Shown: positions 1 to 9,182, numbered from the stretch's first letter. The stretch is DNA of 64,000 nucleotides from an uncultured Collinsella sp. (GCA_937943045.1 CALEBN010000036.1:1-64000); one strand, 5' to 3'. Notes: generated from the letters alone by a model not told the origin. A program made the numbers and translations.

Positions 1-27
1 CAGCGGATTGGGTCATATGAGCGAAAG

Positions 28-120
28 CCCGCCAGAGCGAGCAAGGTGCCTTGAAACGAGGCGGCATTGACCTTTTGGTCATGCCGCCGAAGTTGAAAGG
101 CAGATTGCCGCGCTGGCGGG
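28..120. repeat. nested inverted-repeat structure downstream of tyrS
   Basis: Three nested complementary segments are visible. The outer arms are CCCGCCAG at 28-35 and CTGGCGGG at 113-120. The middle arms are GCCTT at 48-52 and AAGGC at 97-101. The inner hairpin has arms 60-72 and 77-88 around a TTTT loop. The element lies just past the 3' end of tyrS on the minus strand. There is no long U-tract, so it is not a textbook terminator. It could be a structured RNA 3' end or one of the palindromic intergenic repeats common in this window. Confidence 0.5.
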
Positions 121-134
121 TTTGCAGCGTCGAG

Positions 135-166
135 TAGTTACGCGGTTTGGTAAAACCGCGTAACTA
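135..166. repeat. perfect 14-bp hairpin covering the tyrS stop codon
   Basis: Arms 135-148 and 153-166 are perfectly complementary with a 4-nt loop (149-152). The tyrS TAG stop codon (164-166, minus strand) is the outer end of one arm, so the transcript would fold directly at the end of translation. No U-tract follows. With the nested structure at 28-120 it may protect the 3' end or end transcription. Confidence 0.6.
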
Positions 167-1375
167 AATCAACTTAAAGCCCTTGCGCTTGCCTACGGAG
201 AGGGTGTCGCCCAGCTTGAGGGCGCTCGGGTCGATGTTGTAGCTCTTGGGAGCCACGGCCTTGCCGTTGATCTTGACGCCGCCACCGTCGATGTCGCGAC
301 GGGCCTGGCCGGCGCTGGCCGAAAGACCCAGGTCCTTGAGCAGGCCGGCGAGGTAAATCTGGCCCTCGTCGTTGACGGTCAGCTCAACGTGCTTCTCGGG
401 GAAGTCGGCGAGCTGGCCCTCCTTGAACACGCGGTCGAACTCGGCCTGAGCCTCGTCGCCGGCGCCGGCGCCGTGGTAGGTGTCGCACAGGTCGCGGCCC
501 AGAGCGCGCTTGAGCTCATAGGGATCGGCGGAACCGTCAGCCAGGGCGGCGTCAATCTTGTCGACCTCGGCCGGGGTGAGCGAGCTCGCCAGGCGGTAGT
601 ACTTACCGATCATCTCGTCGGGGATGGACATGGTCTTGCCGAACATATCCTTGGGCGTATCGGTCAGGCCGATGTAGTTACCGTAGGACTTGGACATCTT
701 ACGGACGCCATCGGTGCCCTCGAGCAGCGGCATGGTGAGCGCGATCTGGGGCTCCATGCCCATCTTCTCCATGAGCTCACGGCCGGCGAGCAGGTTGAAG
801 AGCTGATCGGTGCCGCCCATTTCCACGTCGGCCTTGATCTGCACGGAGTCGTAAGCCTGCATCACGGGATACAGGAACTCATGCAGGGCGATCGGCGTCT
901 GGGACTGGTAGCGCTTGGTAAAGTCGTCGCGCTCGAGAATACGAGCGACGGTGAACTTGGAGCACACCTGCAGCAGGCCGGCCAGATCCATCGACAAGAT
1001 CCAGTCGCCGTTGTGCACGATGGTGGTCTTCTCGGGATCCAGGATCTTCATGGCCTGGCTCACGTAGGTCTCGGCGTTGGCCTCGATCTGCTCCTGCGAA
1101 AGCTGCGGGCGGGTGGAGTTCTTGCCCGAAGGATCGCCAATCAGCGCGGTACCGTTGCCGATGATGAGGGTGACGTTGTGGCCCAGGTCCTGGAACTGAC
1201 GCATCTTGCGCAGCGGCACGGCGTGGCCCAGGTGTAGGTCGGGGCTGGTGGGATCGACGCCGAGCTTGATGTTGAGGGGCTCGCCCTTCTCAAGCTTCTT
1301 GCGAAGGTCGGCCTCGGGGACGATCTGCGCGGCGCCCGAGGTGATGATACGCATTTGCTCGTCAACAGACAGCAT
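164..1375 (-). CDS. tyrS: tyrosyl-tRNA synthetase
   Basis: This 403-residue protein charges tRNA-Tyr with tyrosine in the cytoplasm using ATP. The class I signatures are clear: the HIGH-type motif appears as HLGHAVPL near residue 48, and the KMSKS loop as RKMSKSYGNY near residue 228. The C-terminus (about residues 340-400, AGQARRDIDGGGVKINGKAV) is an S4-type RNA-binding domain. Length is normal for the family. The ATG at 1375 has a strong AAAGGAGG ribosome-binding site. The preceding 95 bases contain a hairpin (1396-1422) but no convincing T-box leader, so regulation is unknown. Confidence 0.97.
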   Translation of the reverse strand: MLSVDEQMRIITSGAAQIVPEADLRKKLEKGEPLNIKLGVDPTSPDLHLGHAVPLRKMRQFQDLGHNVTLIIGNGTALIGDPSGKNSTRPQLSQEQIEANAETYVSQAMKILDPEKTTIVHNGDWILSMDLAGLLQVCSKFTVARILERDDFTKRYQSQTPIALHEFLYPVMQAYDSVQIKADVEMGGTDQLFNLLAGRELMEKMGMEPQIALTMPLLEGTDGVRKMSKSYGNYIGLTDTPKDMFGKTMSIPDEMIGKYYRLASSLTPAEVDKIDAALADGSADPYELKRALGRDLCDTYHGAGAGDEAQAEFDRVFKEGQLADFPEKHVELTVNDEGQIYLAGLLKDLGLSASAGQARRDIDGGGVKINGKAVAPKSYNIDPSALKLGDTLSVGKRKGFKLI

Positions 1376-1471
1376 TGGGTATCCTCCTTTTGCTATAGCA
1401 CCCTCGCCGAAAACGGCGGTGCTGGAAGTCCATAAACTCTCTTATGATAACAAACTGACGCGATGCAGCAT

Positions 1472-3448
1472 CTACGACAGGAAAATCCTCGTCCTGCCGC
1501 ATGCGTCGATGGCAACTGGCAGACGCGTACCGTCACGCTCGACCAGATAGCGCACCTGCCGACGACGCAAGCAGTCGCGGCAACGGACCTGCCCCGTCGC
1601 ATCGGTGGCGCAGACGCCCTCGGCGATCAGCAGGCAGTGCTCGCACACCATAAGCTCGGGACAGTCGGCGTCGAACGGACCCAAGACGCCGGGTTCAGCA
1701 GCCAGCTCGGCAATACGCTCCCTGTCATTGCTGAGCAACTCGGCAGGCAAGTATACCCACCTCGCGCCAAGCCCGCGCAGCCAGGCAAGCGTGGCCCGAT
1801 TGGCGCAGAACACCGGCGCCGCCACGTCAAACGTCGTGCCCAGCTCGCGGGCCATCGCCACCTGCCCCAGGTTGCGGCAAACAATACGCCCGGCACGTTG
1901 CATAAGCGCTCGAGTCCGCTCGGCGTCGCCTGCGCGGCACACTTCGTCGAGCACCACCGTCGCATCGGACAGATCCCGCTCATCGCGCGGATCCAAATCC
2001 ATCAGCTCCCAGGCAAAGACCATACGAGCAAAAGCCTCATGCTTTGCCGGCTCCGCCGGTCCCGCCAACTCCGTCGGTACATCGCCATCTGCCAGAACGC
2101 CCTCAAACGGCAGTACCTCAACGGACTGCTCAACAGGCGCGACCGCACCTGCCTCGACCCGCATGCGCTCCAACACCGTTGCCGTCTGCCCCAGCACGCC
2201 GGCAGTGCGAATCAGATAGACCTCGCAGCCCGCGTCCACCTTGCGTTTGCAATGCACGACGATGCGCTCTCCCGCAGCGGCGTCCACGGGGCAAGGCACC
2301 TGTGGCCAGCGCTTGGGCACATCGGGACGCGCGTCGGCACCCGGGTAAAATCGGATCTCGAGCGTATCGCCCGCCGCCACGGCGGCATCAAGCTCAACCG
2401 TCACCTCTTCGTGACCCACCGCCACCAAGTGGCCCACGCGCACGCCCTGGTTGATCGCGCGCTCAAAGCTCATGAGCTCGGCGCCCGAACGACCCCGCAG
2501 ATACGCATCGGTAAAGCCGCGGTTGAACGACCTTCCCAGCTCGCGCTCAAGCGCCGGCACCGCATCGGCATCCCATGTGCCGTCGCGCAGCATATTGAGC
2601 GCCCGACGCCACACCCTCACCACGTTAAAGACGTAGTCGGGATTCTTCATGCGGCCCTCGATCTTGAGCGATGCCACGCCGGCGGCAACAAGCTCGGGCA
2701 GATGCGCGATGCCCAGATAGTCACGCGGACAAAGCAGGCGATCCCCTTCGACAGCGACAACACTCTGCCCCGCCTCGTCCACCAGGTCATAGGATAGACG
2801 GCACGGTTGCGTGCAATCACCGCGCATCGCAGAGCGGCCACGTCGAAGGGCAGAGAACCCGCACGCACCCGAGTATCCAATGCAAATAGCGCCGTGGCAG
2901 AACACCTCGATGGGCACGCCAGTAGCACAAAGCGTCTCAATCTCTGCAACGCTCAGCTCGCGCGCAGTCGTCACGCGCTCAACGCCCAACTCCTTGGCAG
3001 CCAACCGCACGGCACCCTCGCTATGAGCGCCCGCCTGAGTGGACAGGTGAATCTCGACCCCCGGAATCGCCGCACGAAGCGCACAGGCCAGCCCGGCATC
3101 GGCCACAATCAACGCATCGGCACCCAACGCGCGCGCATGCGCCCCCAACGCCACGGCGTCGGCAAACTCATCATCGAACACGAAAACGTTGAGCGTCACG
3201 TACACACGCACGCCATGGGCATGGGCCACGGCACAACCGCGCGCGAACTCATCATCGCTAAAGCCATGCGCGCTCACTCGAGCGTTGAATCCGTCCAGCC
3301 CCGCATAGATGGCATCGGCACCCGCCGCAATCGCCGCGAGCATCTGGTCGAGCCCGCCAGCAGGCGCCAGCAGTTCGGGCAGCGCCACTTCAGCCGCCGC
3401 CAACTCGCTTTCGCATTGTTCGCTCGATTCCGTCGCCCAAATCGCCAT
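1472..3448 (-). CDS. U32 family protein (peptidase U32 / RlhA-like RNA hydroxylation family)
   Basis: The protein opens with the U32 N-terminus (ELLAPAGGLDQMLAAIAAGA) and contains the family signature EVFCHGAICIGYSGACG around residue 170, followed by further cysteines (CTQPC). The C-terminus has a second cysteine-rich cluster (CEHC, CRDC). In characterised members such cysteines bind an Fe-S cluster and the proteins act in tRNA or rRNA hydroxylation (TrhP, RlhA); older annotation calls the family collagenase-like peptidases. I chose the ATG at 3448 because GGTAAGGAG lies 7 bases upstream; the TTG at 3475 lacks such a site. Predicted length is 658 residues. A longer paralogue lies at 49049-51544. 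The exact RNA substrate is not assignable. Confidence 0.85.
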   Translation of the reverse strand: MAIWATESSEQCESELAAAEVALPELLAPAGGLDQMLAAIAAGADAIYAGLDGFNARVSAHGFSDDEFARGCAVAHAHGVRVYVTLNVFVFDDEFADAVALGAHARALGADALIVADAGLACALRAAIPGVEIHLSTQAGAHSEGAVRLAAKELGVERVTTARELSVAEIETLCATGVPIEVFCHGAICIGYSGACGFSALRRGRSAMRGDCTQPCRLSYDLVDEAGQSVVAVEGDRLLCPRDYLGIAHLPELVAAGVASLKIEGRMKNPDYVFNVVRVWRRALNMLRDGTWDADAVPALERELGRSFNRGFTDAYLRGRSGAELMSFERAINQGVRVGHLVAVGHEEVTVELDAAVAAGDTLEIRFYPGADARPDVPKRWPQVPCPVDAAAGERIVVHCKRKVDAGCEVYLIRTAGVLGQTATVLERMRVEAGAVAPVEQSVEVLPFEGVLADGDVPTELAGPAEPAKHEAFARMVFAWELMDLDPRDERDLSDATVVLDEVCRAGDAERTRALMQRAGRIVCRNLGQVAMARELGTTFDVAAPVFCANRATLAWLRGLGARWVYLPAELLSNDRERIAELAAEPGVLGPFDADCPELMVCEHCLLIAEGVCATDATGQVRCRDCLRRRQVRYLVERDGTRLPVAIDACGRTRIFLS

Positions 3449-3608
3449 CGGCAAACTCCTTACCAAGGTATGCAATCACTCTGTTAATTGCCGTCAACCA
3501 GCATACACGAGGCCTCGCGCGGCCCGATTGGTTTATCGTGTAATAACTTATGTCCATCCTGCCCGACGCATACCCGCCGCCTGGCACGACATACTTGGAG
3601 GTCAATAT

Positions 3609-5816
3609 ATGGGTCCTCGCCAACGACAGGGACACGGTCGCTCTAAGACGCACGCCCTGCCCGTCATCCTGCTCTCGCTTTTGGGCTTTTTGCTCATCGC
3701 GGGCGTAGCATTTGGCATCGGCATGATCGGCAACGTCAACCGCTGGCTGTCCGACCTGCCCGACTACACCGACGCCAACGCCTATCTGGTCAGCGAGCCT
3801 ACCGAAATTGTTGACTGCAACGGCAACAAGATCGCCAGCTTCTATACGCAAAACCGCAAGTCCATCACCAAGGACCAAGTGTCCCCGTACGTGCTGCAGG
3901 GCACCGTTGACGTTGAGGACGAGCGCTTCTACGAGCATGGCGGCATCGACCTCTGGGGCATTGCACGCGCATCGGTGGCAACCCTCACCGGCGGCCACGA
4001 GGGCGCATCGACCATCACCCAGCAGCTGGTTCGCAACACCATCTTGCAGGAGGAACAATTCGACTCGACCATCGAGCGTAAGGTGCGCGAGGCCTATATC
4101 GCCATCAAGATGGAGGATATGTACTCCAAAGACGAGATCCTCATGATGTACCTCAACACCATCTACTACGGCCATGGAGCATATGGCATCGAGGCCGCCG
4201 CCGAGACCTATCTGTCCAAGACCGCCGCCGACCTCACCCTGAGCGAGGCCGCGCTGCTCATCGGCCTTCCCAACTCGCCCTCGCAGTACGACCCCACGGT
4301 TAATCCCGACTTGGCGCTGTCCCGCCGCAATAAGGTTCTGGACAACATGCTGCGTCTGGGCCACATCACGCAGGAAGAGCACGATGCCGCACAGGCTGAG
4401 CCCATCACGCTTAACGTGACCGAGATTTCGGGCAGTGGCGTCGATGTGTACTCTCAGCCCTACTTTGTCTCCTACGTTAAGCAGCTGCTTGAGCAGGAGT
4501 TCTCCACCGACGTGCTCTTTAAGGGCGGTCTGACCGTCAAGACCACCATCGACCCCACCATGCAGCAGGTGGCCGAGGAGGCTGTGCGCTCGCAGCTCGA
4601 CACGCTTTCGCTCGACGGCCTGGACATGGGCATGGTCGTCGTTGACCCCAAGACCGGCTACATCAAGTGCATGGTAGGCGGCTACGACTACAACGCCGAC
4701 GAGAATCACGTGAACCACGCTACGGCAAAGCGCCCCGTGGGCTCCACGTTTAAGGCCTTTACGCTGGCAACTGCCATCCAAAACGGCATGAACCCCAACG
4801 TCACCCTCAACTGCAACTCGCCGCTCAAGGCCAAGGGCACCACGACCGAGGTGCAAAACTACGGCAACCAGAGCTATGGCAACATCACGCTCAAGCAGGC
4901 AACGGCATACTCATCCAACACCGGCTACATTCAGGTGGCCGAAGCCATCGGCAATGACAAGATCATGTCGCTCGTCAAAAAGCTCGGCATCGATCCCGCC
5001 AAGGACAATATTGAGGACGTTCCCGTCATGACGCTCGGCACCGGGTCCATCTCACCGCTCGAGATGGCATCTGCCTACGCAACGTTTGCCAACGGTGGCT
5101 ACTACCGTCAGCCCATCGCCATTACCGAGATCGACTCGCGTACCGGCTCGGTTCTGTACCAGCACACCGACAATCCCACGCAGGTGCTCACCGAAGGCGA
5201 GGCTGCCGCGGTTACCGATGTTCTATCCGGCGTCATGCAGGGCAGCGGCACGGGTGCCGCCGGCGCGCTGAACGTCAACCAGCCCTATGCCGGCAAGACG
5301 GGCACCACTGACAACACCACCAACCTGTGGTTCTGCGGCTTCACGCCGCAACTGACATGCGCCCTGTGGACCGGTTATTCCGCAGGCGAGATTCCCATCC
5401 AAAAGTACGGTTCGGACCTGCTGGGCGACAGCACCAACCTGCCCGTCTTTAAGAAGTTCATGAACACCGTTCTTGCGGGCACCGAGCGCGAGGAATTCCA
5501 GACCGGAACGGCTCCCACGTACAAGAACAATAACGTCTGGAAGTTCTACGGCACAAACAACAAAAAGAAAGACGAAGAGGATAAAGACGAGGAAAAAGAA
5601 GAGGAAGAGACCACGACCACCACAACGACAACGACAACCACGACCACTGAAACCCCGGGCGGCAACACCACCGGCGATAGCGGTACGACAGGTGGCGACG
5701 GTGGCACGGGTGGCAATGGTGGCACGGGTGGCGACGGTGGCACGGGTGGTGACGGTGGCACGCCGACGCCTACCCCCGATCCTACGCCCACGCCCGACCC
5801 CTCTACGGGCCAGTAG
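3609..5816 (+). CDS. class A penicillin-binding protein (PBP1A-type transglycosylase/transpeptidase)
   Basis: A bifunctional peptidoglycan synthase of 735 residues anchored by one N-terminal membrane helix (about residues 18-42). The GT51 glycosyltransferase domain carries VEDERFYEHGG with the catalytic Glu and EGASTITQQLVRN. The transpeptidase domain carries the SxxK motif STFK (in KRPVGSTFKAF), SSN and KTGTT. The C-terminal 80 or so residues are low complexity: an acidic stretch, a run of threonines, Gly-Gly-Asp/Asn-Gly-Gly-Thr repeats, then a Pro-Thr tail, presumably an extracellular linker. The ATG at 3609 follows GGAGG at 3597-3601; the longer upstream reading frame is non-coding. The gene is divergent from the U32 gene and ends in a clear terminator. 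Confidence 0.95.
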   Translation: MGPRQRQGHGRSKTHALPVILLSLLGFLLIAGVAFGIGMIGNVNRWLSDLPDYTDANAYLVSEPTEIVDCNGNKIASFYTQNRKSITKDQVSPYVLQGTVDVEDERFYEHGGIDLWGIARASVATLTGGHEGASTITQQLVRNTILQEEQFDSTIERKVREAYIAIKMEDMYSKDEILMMYLNTIYYGHGAYGIEAAAETYLSKTAADLTLSEAALLIGLPNSPSQYDPTVNPDLALSRRNKVLDNMLRLGHITQEEHDAAQAEPITLNVTEISGSGVDVYSQPYFVSYVKQLLEQEFSTDVLFKGGLTVKTTIDPTMQQVAEEAVRSQLDTLSLDGLDMGMVVVDPKTGYIKCMVGGYDYNADENHVNHATAKRPVGSTFKAFTLATAIQNGMNPNVTLNCNSPLKAKGTTTEVQNYGNQSYGNITLKQATAYSSNTGYIQVAEAIGNDKIMSLVKKLGIDPAKDNIEDVPVMTLGTGSISPLEMASAYATFANGGYYRQPIAITEIDSRTGSVLYQHTDNPTQVLTEGEAAAVTDVLSGVMQGSGTGAAGALNVNQPYAGKTGTTDNTTNLWFCGFTPQLTCALWTGYSAGEIPIQKYGSDLLGDSTNLPVFKKFMNTVLAGTEREEFQTGTAPTYKNNNVWKFYGTNNKKKDEEDKDEEKEEEETTTTTTTTTTTTTETPGGNTTGDSGTTGGDGGTGGNGGTGGDGGTGGDGGTPTPTPDPTPTPDPSTGQ

Positions 5817-5841
5817 ACGCAAAGCGGCATCTGACACCAAG

Positions 5842-5881
5842 GCGCCCGAGCAGCACGTACGCTGCTCGGGCGCTTCTTTAT
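5842..5881 (+). terminator. rho-independent terminator of the PBP gene
   Basis: A perfect 13-bp GC-rich stem (5842-5854 with 5861-5873) around a 6-nt loop is followed by TTCTTTATTT. It lies 25 bases after the stop codon of the PBP gene. Confidence 0.9.
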
Positions 5882-5952
5882 TTCGGCAGATGTCACAAGA
5901 TGCCACGACGGCCCCGGCTGCAGGACCGATAGAGCAACGGGTGCCGGCATGC

Positions 5953-5981
5953 AAAAGGGCGCTGACCTTCGTCAACGCCCT
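5953..5981 (-). terminator. rho-independent terminator of argR
   Basis: Read on the minus strand, an 11-bp stem (one G-U pair) with a GAAG loop is followed by TTTT. It sits 50 bases past the argR stop codon. Confidence 0.85.
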
Positions 5982-6031
5982 CGGCAATTACCTATAGCAA
6001 CAATCGGCACAGCAGCAGTGCCACGCATCCC

Positions 6032-6469
6032 CTACTTGTGAGAGTTACTCAGCTTGTTGATGAGCGCCTCAAGGCGTTCGCCGTCCTCGGCCGTCTGCGC
6101 AATGACTAAGATCGTGTCGTTGCCGGCAAGCGAGCCGAGTACATCGGGCAGCTCCGCGGCATCGACCGCTGCGGCAATACCAGAAGCCGTACCGGGCTGC
6201 GCCTTGATCATAACCAGATTATCGGTGCGCAGTACGCCGGTAACCAGCTCGGAAACCATGCGCTGCAGATGCAGGTCCTCGGCAAGGACATAGATGCCCT
6301 CGGGGAGCTTACGCAGTCCCATGTCCGCGATGTCGCGCGAAACGGTCGCCTGCGTGCAATCGAAACCCATGGCGCGAAGCTCGTCTACCAAAACGCGCTG
6401 CGTACGTACGTCCTTATTGCGAACAATATCTCTGATGGCATCCTGGCGCCCATTGCGTTTTTTGGCCAT
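6032..6469 (-). CDS. argR: arginine repressor
   Basis: ArgR/AhrC-type transcriptional regulator of arginine metabolism, 145 residues. The N-terminal winged helix includes the recognition-helix sequence TQATVSRDIADMGLRKL. The C-terminal hexamerisation/arginine-binding domain contains GTASGIAAAVDAAELPDVLGSLAGNDTILV. I chose the ATG at 6469 (preceded by GAGG) over the TTG at 6502; both lengths fit the family. The gene is monocistronic with its own terminator. Arginine-linked genes elsewhere in the window (arcC, ygeW) are of the purine pathway, so a regulatory link is only a possibility. Confidence 0.93.
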   Translation of the reverse strand: MAKKRNGRQDAIRDIVRNKDVRTQRVLVDELRAMGFDCTQATVSRDIADMGLRKLPEGIYVLAEDLHLQRMVSELVTGVLRTDNLVMIKAQPGTASGIAAAVDAAELPDVLGSLAGNDTILVIAQTAEDGERLEALINKLSNSHK

Positions 6470-6513
6470 ACAAAACCTCACTCCAAAAGATGGCGGAGAC
6501 AATCACTTAGTAA

Positions 6514-6551
6514 TTGAATAGTTTAGCGCTATTTGAGGGTTTTAGTGAATA
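6514..6551. promoter_or_regulatory. possible ARG-box half sites upstream of argR
   Basis: Two TGAATA-like half sites (TTGAATA at 6514-6520 and TGAATA at 6546-6551) lie in the AT-rich region 45-80 bases upstream of the argR start. They resemble half of the family operator, but no full palindromic ARG box is present. Autoregulation is inferred only weakly. Confidence 0.3.
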
Positions 6552-6598
6552 AGAACGCATTTCGAAACAATTCCATGCAATTTATTTCGAAAATCACG

Positions 6599-7678
6599 CT
6601 ACTGGACAGTCCTGACGCCCGAACGATTGAAAAAGGCCGCCAGATGCGTATACAACGCACACCGCATAGGCTTGGCACTAGCTATCGAACCATAGAGCAG
6701 ACCTAAGCCCCGATGATTGCCCTTAAGAGCCACAACCATCTGACGGGTACGCTGCGCTTCGAGCATATCATGCAAACGGGCCGAACGCTCTATTGAAGAC
6801 ACCCCATGGGGGCTCAGACACAAATTTTCGATGCAGGCAACCAGGCCGGCGTAGTAATACCGCTGGCAGACCTGCTTCAACTGATCGCCACCGCCCGCGA
6901 CGGCAAGCGAGTCGGCAAGCCTGTCGAGCGCCCCGATATCATCAGAAAGCCTGGCAAACATCGTGGGGTCAAACGTCTCCGTAATCGACGGCGCCACTGC
7001 ATGAAAACGGGCACGGCCACATCCCGAAACGCGCTTTGCCTGCGAAAGCGCGAACGTCAAAAAAGACACCGTGCGAAACGCATCGCCATGCGCAAGGCAC
7101 GCCTCAAAAAGGGCGCGATCATACAGCACGCCAGAGGTCTGTCGGATTAAACCACAGGAAACCAATTGGGTCAGGCAAGCCGCCCGGTCCTCATCTTCAG
7201 AAACGGATGTCGCGTCCAAAACTCGGGAATGACGTTCGCGGTGAACATCGTAGCGATCGAGCGAAACAGAGGGAAACACGATGTCAGCAGAAGCGTCGCA
7301 GGAGCTTTCGACCATCTGCGAAAGGGACTGCGGCGCAAACCACTCATTGGCATTCATCGCAATGATCTGGGAGCCGCGCGAAGCCGCAAAGCCGGCACGC
7401 AGGCAGGCACCAGGCGCTGGGTCCTCAACATCAATCAAATCAATATGAATGTCCCTGTCGGCGGCAACTTCGAGCGAATGGCGCACACCGGCTACCACGC
7501 CGCGGCAAACGACGACAATTTGCAAATCGTAGAGGTCTTGGTTTTGGATGCTCTCGAGTGCGCGCATCGCATAGCTGGGCGAACCCTCAACAATCAGGAT
7601 CACCGAAAGTCGCGGATGCGAACCACGTCGAACCAAGTTTTCCGTCCTCTCGACAGCTAGTAACAAACTGTCGTTCAT
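6599..7678 (-). CDS. glycosyltransferase family 2-like protein
   Basis: A 359-residue protein with a GT-A-type nucleotide-sugar fold at the N-terminus: LSVILIVEGSPSYAMRALESIQNQDLYDLQIVVV (positions about 24-57), the typical GT2 opening. Where active GT2 enzymes show a DxD metal-binding motif after the conserved small-residue stretch, this protein has MNANEWF, so catalysis may be lost or altered. The remaining half is not recognisable. The ATG at 7678 has a GGGGTG site. Donor and acceptor are unknown. Confidence 0.65.
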   Translation of the reverse strand: MNDSLLLAVERTENLVRRGSHPRLSVILIVEGSPSYAMRALESIQNQDLYDLQIVVVCRGVVAGVRHSLEVAADRDIHIDLIDVEDPAPGACLRAGFAASRGSQIIAMNANEWFAPQSLSQMVESSCDASADIVFPSVSLDRYDVHRERHSRVLDATSVSEDEDRAACLTQLVSCGLIRQTSGVLYDRALFEACLAHGDAFRTVSFLTFALSQAKRVSGCGRARFHAVAPSITETFDPTMFARLSDDIGALDRLADSLAVAGGGDQLKQVCQRYYYAGLVACIENLCLSPHGVSSIERSARLHDMLEAQRTRQMVVALKGNHRGLGLLYGSIASAKPMRCALYTHLAAFFNRSGVRTVQ

Positions 7679-7797
7679 GGTACACCCCGTTAATTAATGC
7701 GGGCGGTCGCCCGTCGCGATGCACGTCAAGAACAGATGTTGCACACGCCCCGCCCACAGGCGCCGCACACAAAGATCGCCGTCAGGCAGCCACTTCC

Positions 7798-8622
7798 CTA
7801 ATCGAGCACCACAAGCTCGGCGGGGTCGTAGTCCACGCCCATAAAGGTAAGACCGCATGCGGGCGCCGTAGGACCGGCAGCGGAGCGATCGCAGGCATCA
7901 ATTACCTCGCGCATCCACTCGGGATCGCGGCGATGCATGCCGATCTCGACAAGGGTGCCCACAATGGTTCGAACCATCGAATGCAAAAACGCATTGCCCT
8001 CGATGGTAAACGTGAGGATGTCCTCGCCAAAGGCGACCTCATGGCCAAACTCGGCACGCATTACGCAGCGGTGCGTAGGTTTGCCCACGGCAGAAGCGAC
8101 CTTGCAAAAGCTCTTAAAGTCCTGCTCGCCCAAAAGCGCAGGGCAGGCGGCCGCCATCGCATCGACGTCGAGGGGATAGCGATGCCACCACACTGCACCG
8201 CGTGACAGCACGGGTCGCGCATCACGGTCGGCAATGCGATAGGTGTAAGTGCGAGAGCGCGCGTCAAAACGTGCAGAAAAGCCCTTACGAGCCTTGTAGA
8301 CCTCGTTTATGGCGATATCTTTGCCCAGGAGGGCATCCATAGCCCTCAGCCACCTACGGCGCGTCAAAGCGAGCTCAGCGTCCGTTACAGGCACGCTGAT
8401 GTATTGGGCCACCGCATGAACGCCGGCATCGGTACGCCCCGCGCACGTCAGATCGATTGGGCGGCGCAGCAACGTCTCGATTGCACGGCGTAGCTCGCCC
8501 GCGACCGTCGTCTGGCCCGGCTGCTCGGCAAATCCGCTATAGGAGGAGCCATCGTAGGCCACGCGAAATACAAGGGTGGCGTCAAGCTCGGGGGTCGAAT
8601 TGAAATCAGACGGCGCAGTCAT
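7798..8622 (-). CDS. truA: tRNA pseudouridine synthase A
   Basis: TruA converts uridines 38-40 of the tRNA anticodon arm to pseudouridine. The 274-residue protein has FRVAYDGSSYSGFAEQPGQTTV near the N-terminus and the catalytic motif CAGRTDAGVHAVAQ with the essential Asp. The C-terminal half has the FLHSMVRTIVGTLVEIG segment typical of TruA. The ATG at 8622 has GGGAG upstream and is preferred to the TTG at 8637. It lies just past the terminator of the ribosomal operon, as truA often does downstream of rplQ. Confidence 0.95.
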   Translation of the reverse strand: MTAPSDFNSTPELDATLVFRVAYDGSSYSGFAEQPGQTTVAGELRRAIETLLRRPIDLTCAGRTDAGVHAVAQYISVPVTDAELALTRRRWLRAMDALLGKDIAINEVYKARKGFSARFDARSRTYTYRIADRDARPVLSRGAVWWHRYPLDVDAMAAACPALLGEQDFKSFCKVASAVGKPTHRCVMRAEFGHEVAFGEDILTFTIEGNAFLHSMVRTIVGTLVEIGMHRRDPEWMREVIDACDRSAAGPTAPACGLTFMGVDYDPAELVVLD

Positions 8623-8657
8623 GGGCGCTCCCAACAAACTAGCAACGGTATTGCGAC

Positions 8658-8688
8658 AAAAAAAGAGGGGTACGCGAACGTACCCCTC
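8658..8688 (-). terminator. terminator of the spc/alpha ribosomal operon
   Basis: On the minus strand a perfect 10-bp stem (8665-8674 with 8679-8688) and a 4-nt loop are followed by seven consecutive T. It lies 27 bases after rplQ and separates it from truA. Confidence 0.9.
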
Positions 8689-8714
8689 GAATATAGCCTA
8701 TGCAGACAGAATGT

Positions 8715-9182
8715 CTACTCAGCGGTCTCCTCAGCAGGAGCCTCCTCGACAGCCTCGACCTTCTTGGGAGCAGCGGCCTTCTTGGGGGCCGGAGCAGCCT
8801 TCTTGGCCTTAGGCGTGCAAGGCTCGGTGACGAGCTCCATGATAACGATAGGAGCGTTATCGCCCTTACGGTTACCGAGCTTCATGATGCGGGTGTAACC
8901 GCCGTTGCGGTCCTGCCACATGCCCTGAGCAGCCTTGTCGAAGATCTCGGCAACGAGCTGCTTATCGCCGAGCTTGGCGATAGCCAGACGACGAGAGTGC
9001 AGGTCGCCCTTCTTGGCCCAGGTGATGATCGGGTCGACGACCGAACGCAGCGCCTTAGCGCGGGTCTCGGTGGTCTTGATGCGGTCGTTCTCGAAGAGGG
9101 CCTTAGCAAGGCTCTTCTTCATGGCCTTGGTGTGGCTCGCATCGGTGCCGAGCTTCAGGCCCTTCTTAACGTTGTGACGCAT
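8715..9182 (-). CDS. rplQ: 50S ribosomal protein L17
   Basis: A 155-residue L17. The N-terminal 115 residues are the conserved core (MRHNVKKGLKLGTDASHTKA, then KSLAKALFENDRIKTTETRAKALR). The last 40 residues are an Ala/Lys/Pro then Glu-rich tail, longer than the minimal bacterial L17 and of a type seen in actinobacteria. It is the last gene of the alpha operon, after rpoA. Confidence 0.97.
   Translation of the reverse strand: MRHNVKKGLKLGTDASHTKAMKKSLAKALFENDRIKTTETRAKALRSVVDPIITWAKKGDLHSRRLAIAKLGDKQLVAEIFDKAAQGMWQDRNGGYTRIMKLGNRKGDNAPIVIMELVTEPCTPKAKKAAPAPKKAAAPKKVEAVEEAPAEETAE

Noticed and set aside
1376..1471. T-box riboswitch upstream of tyrS
   Set aside because: Only 96 bases to the next gene, with one short hairpin and no recognisable T-box sequence.
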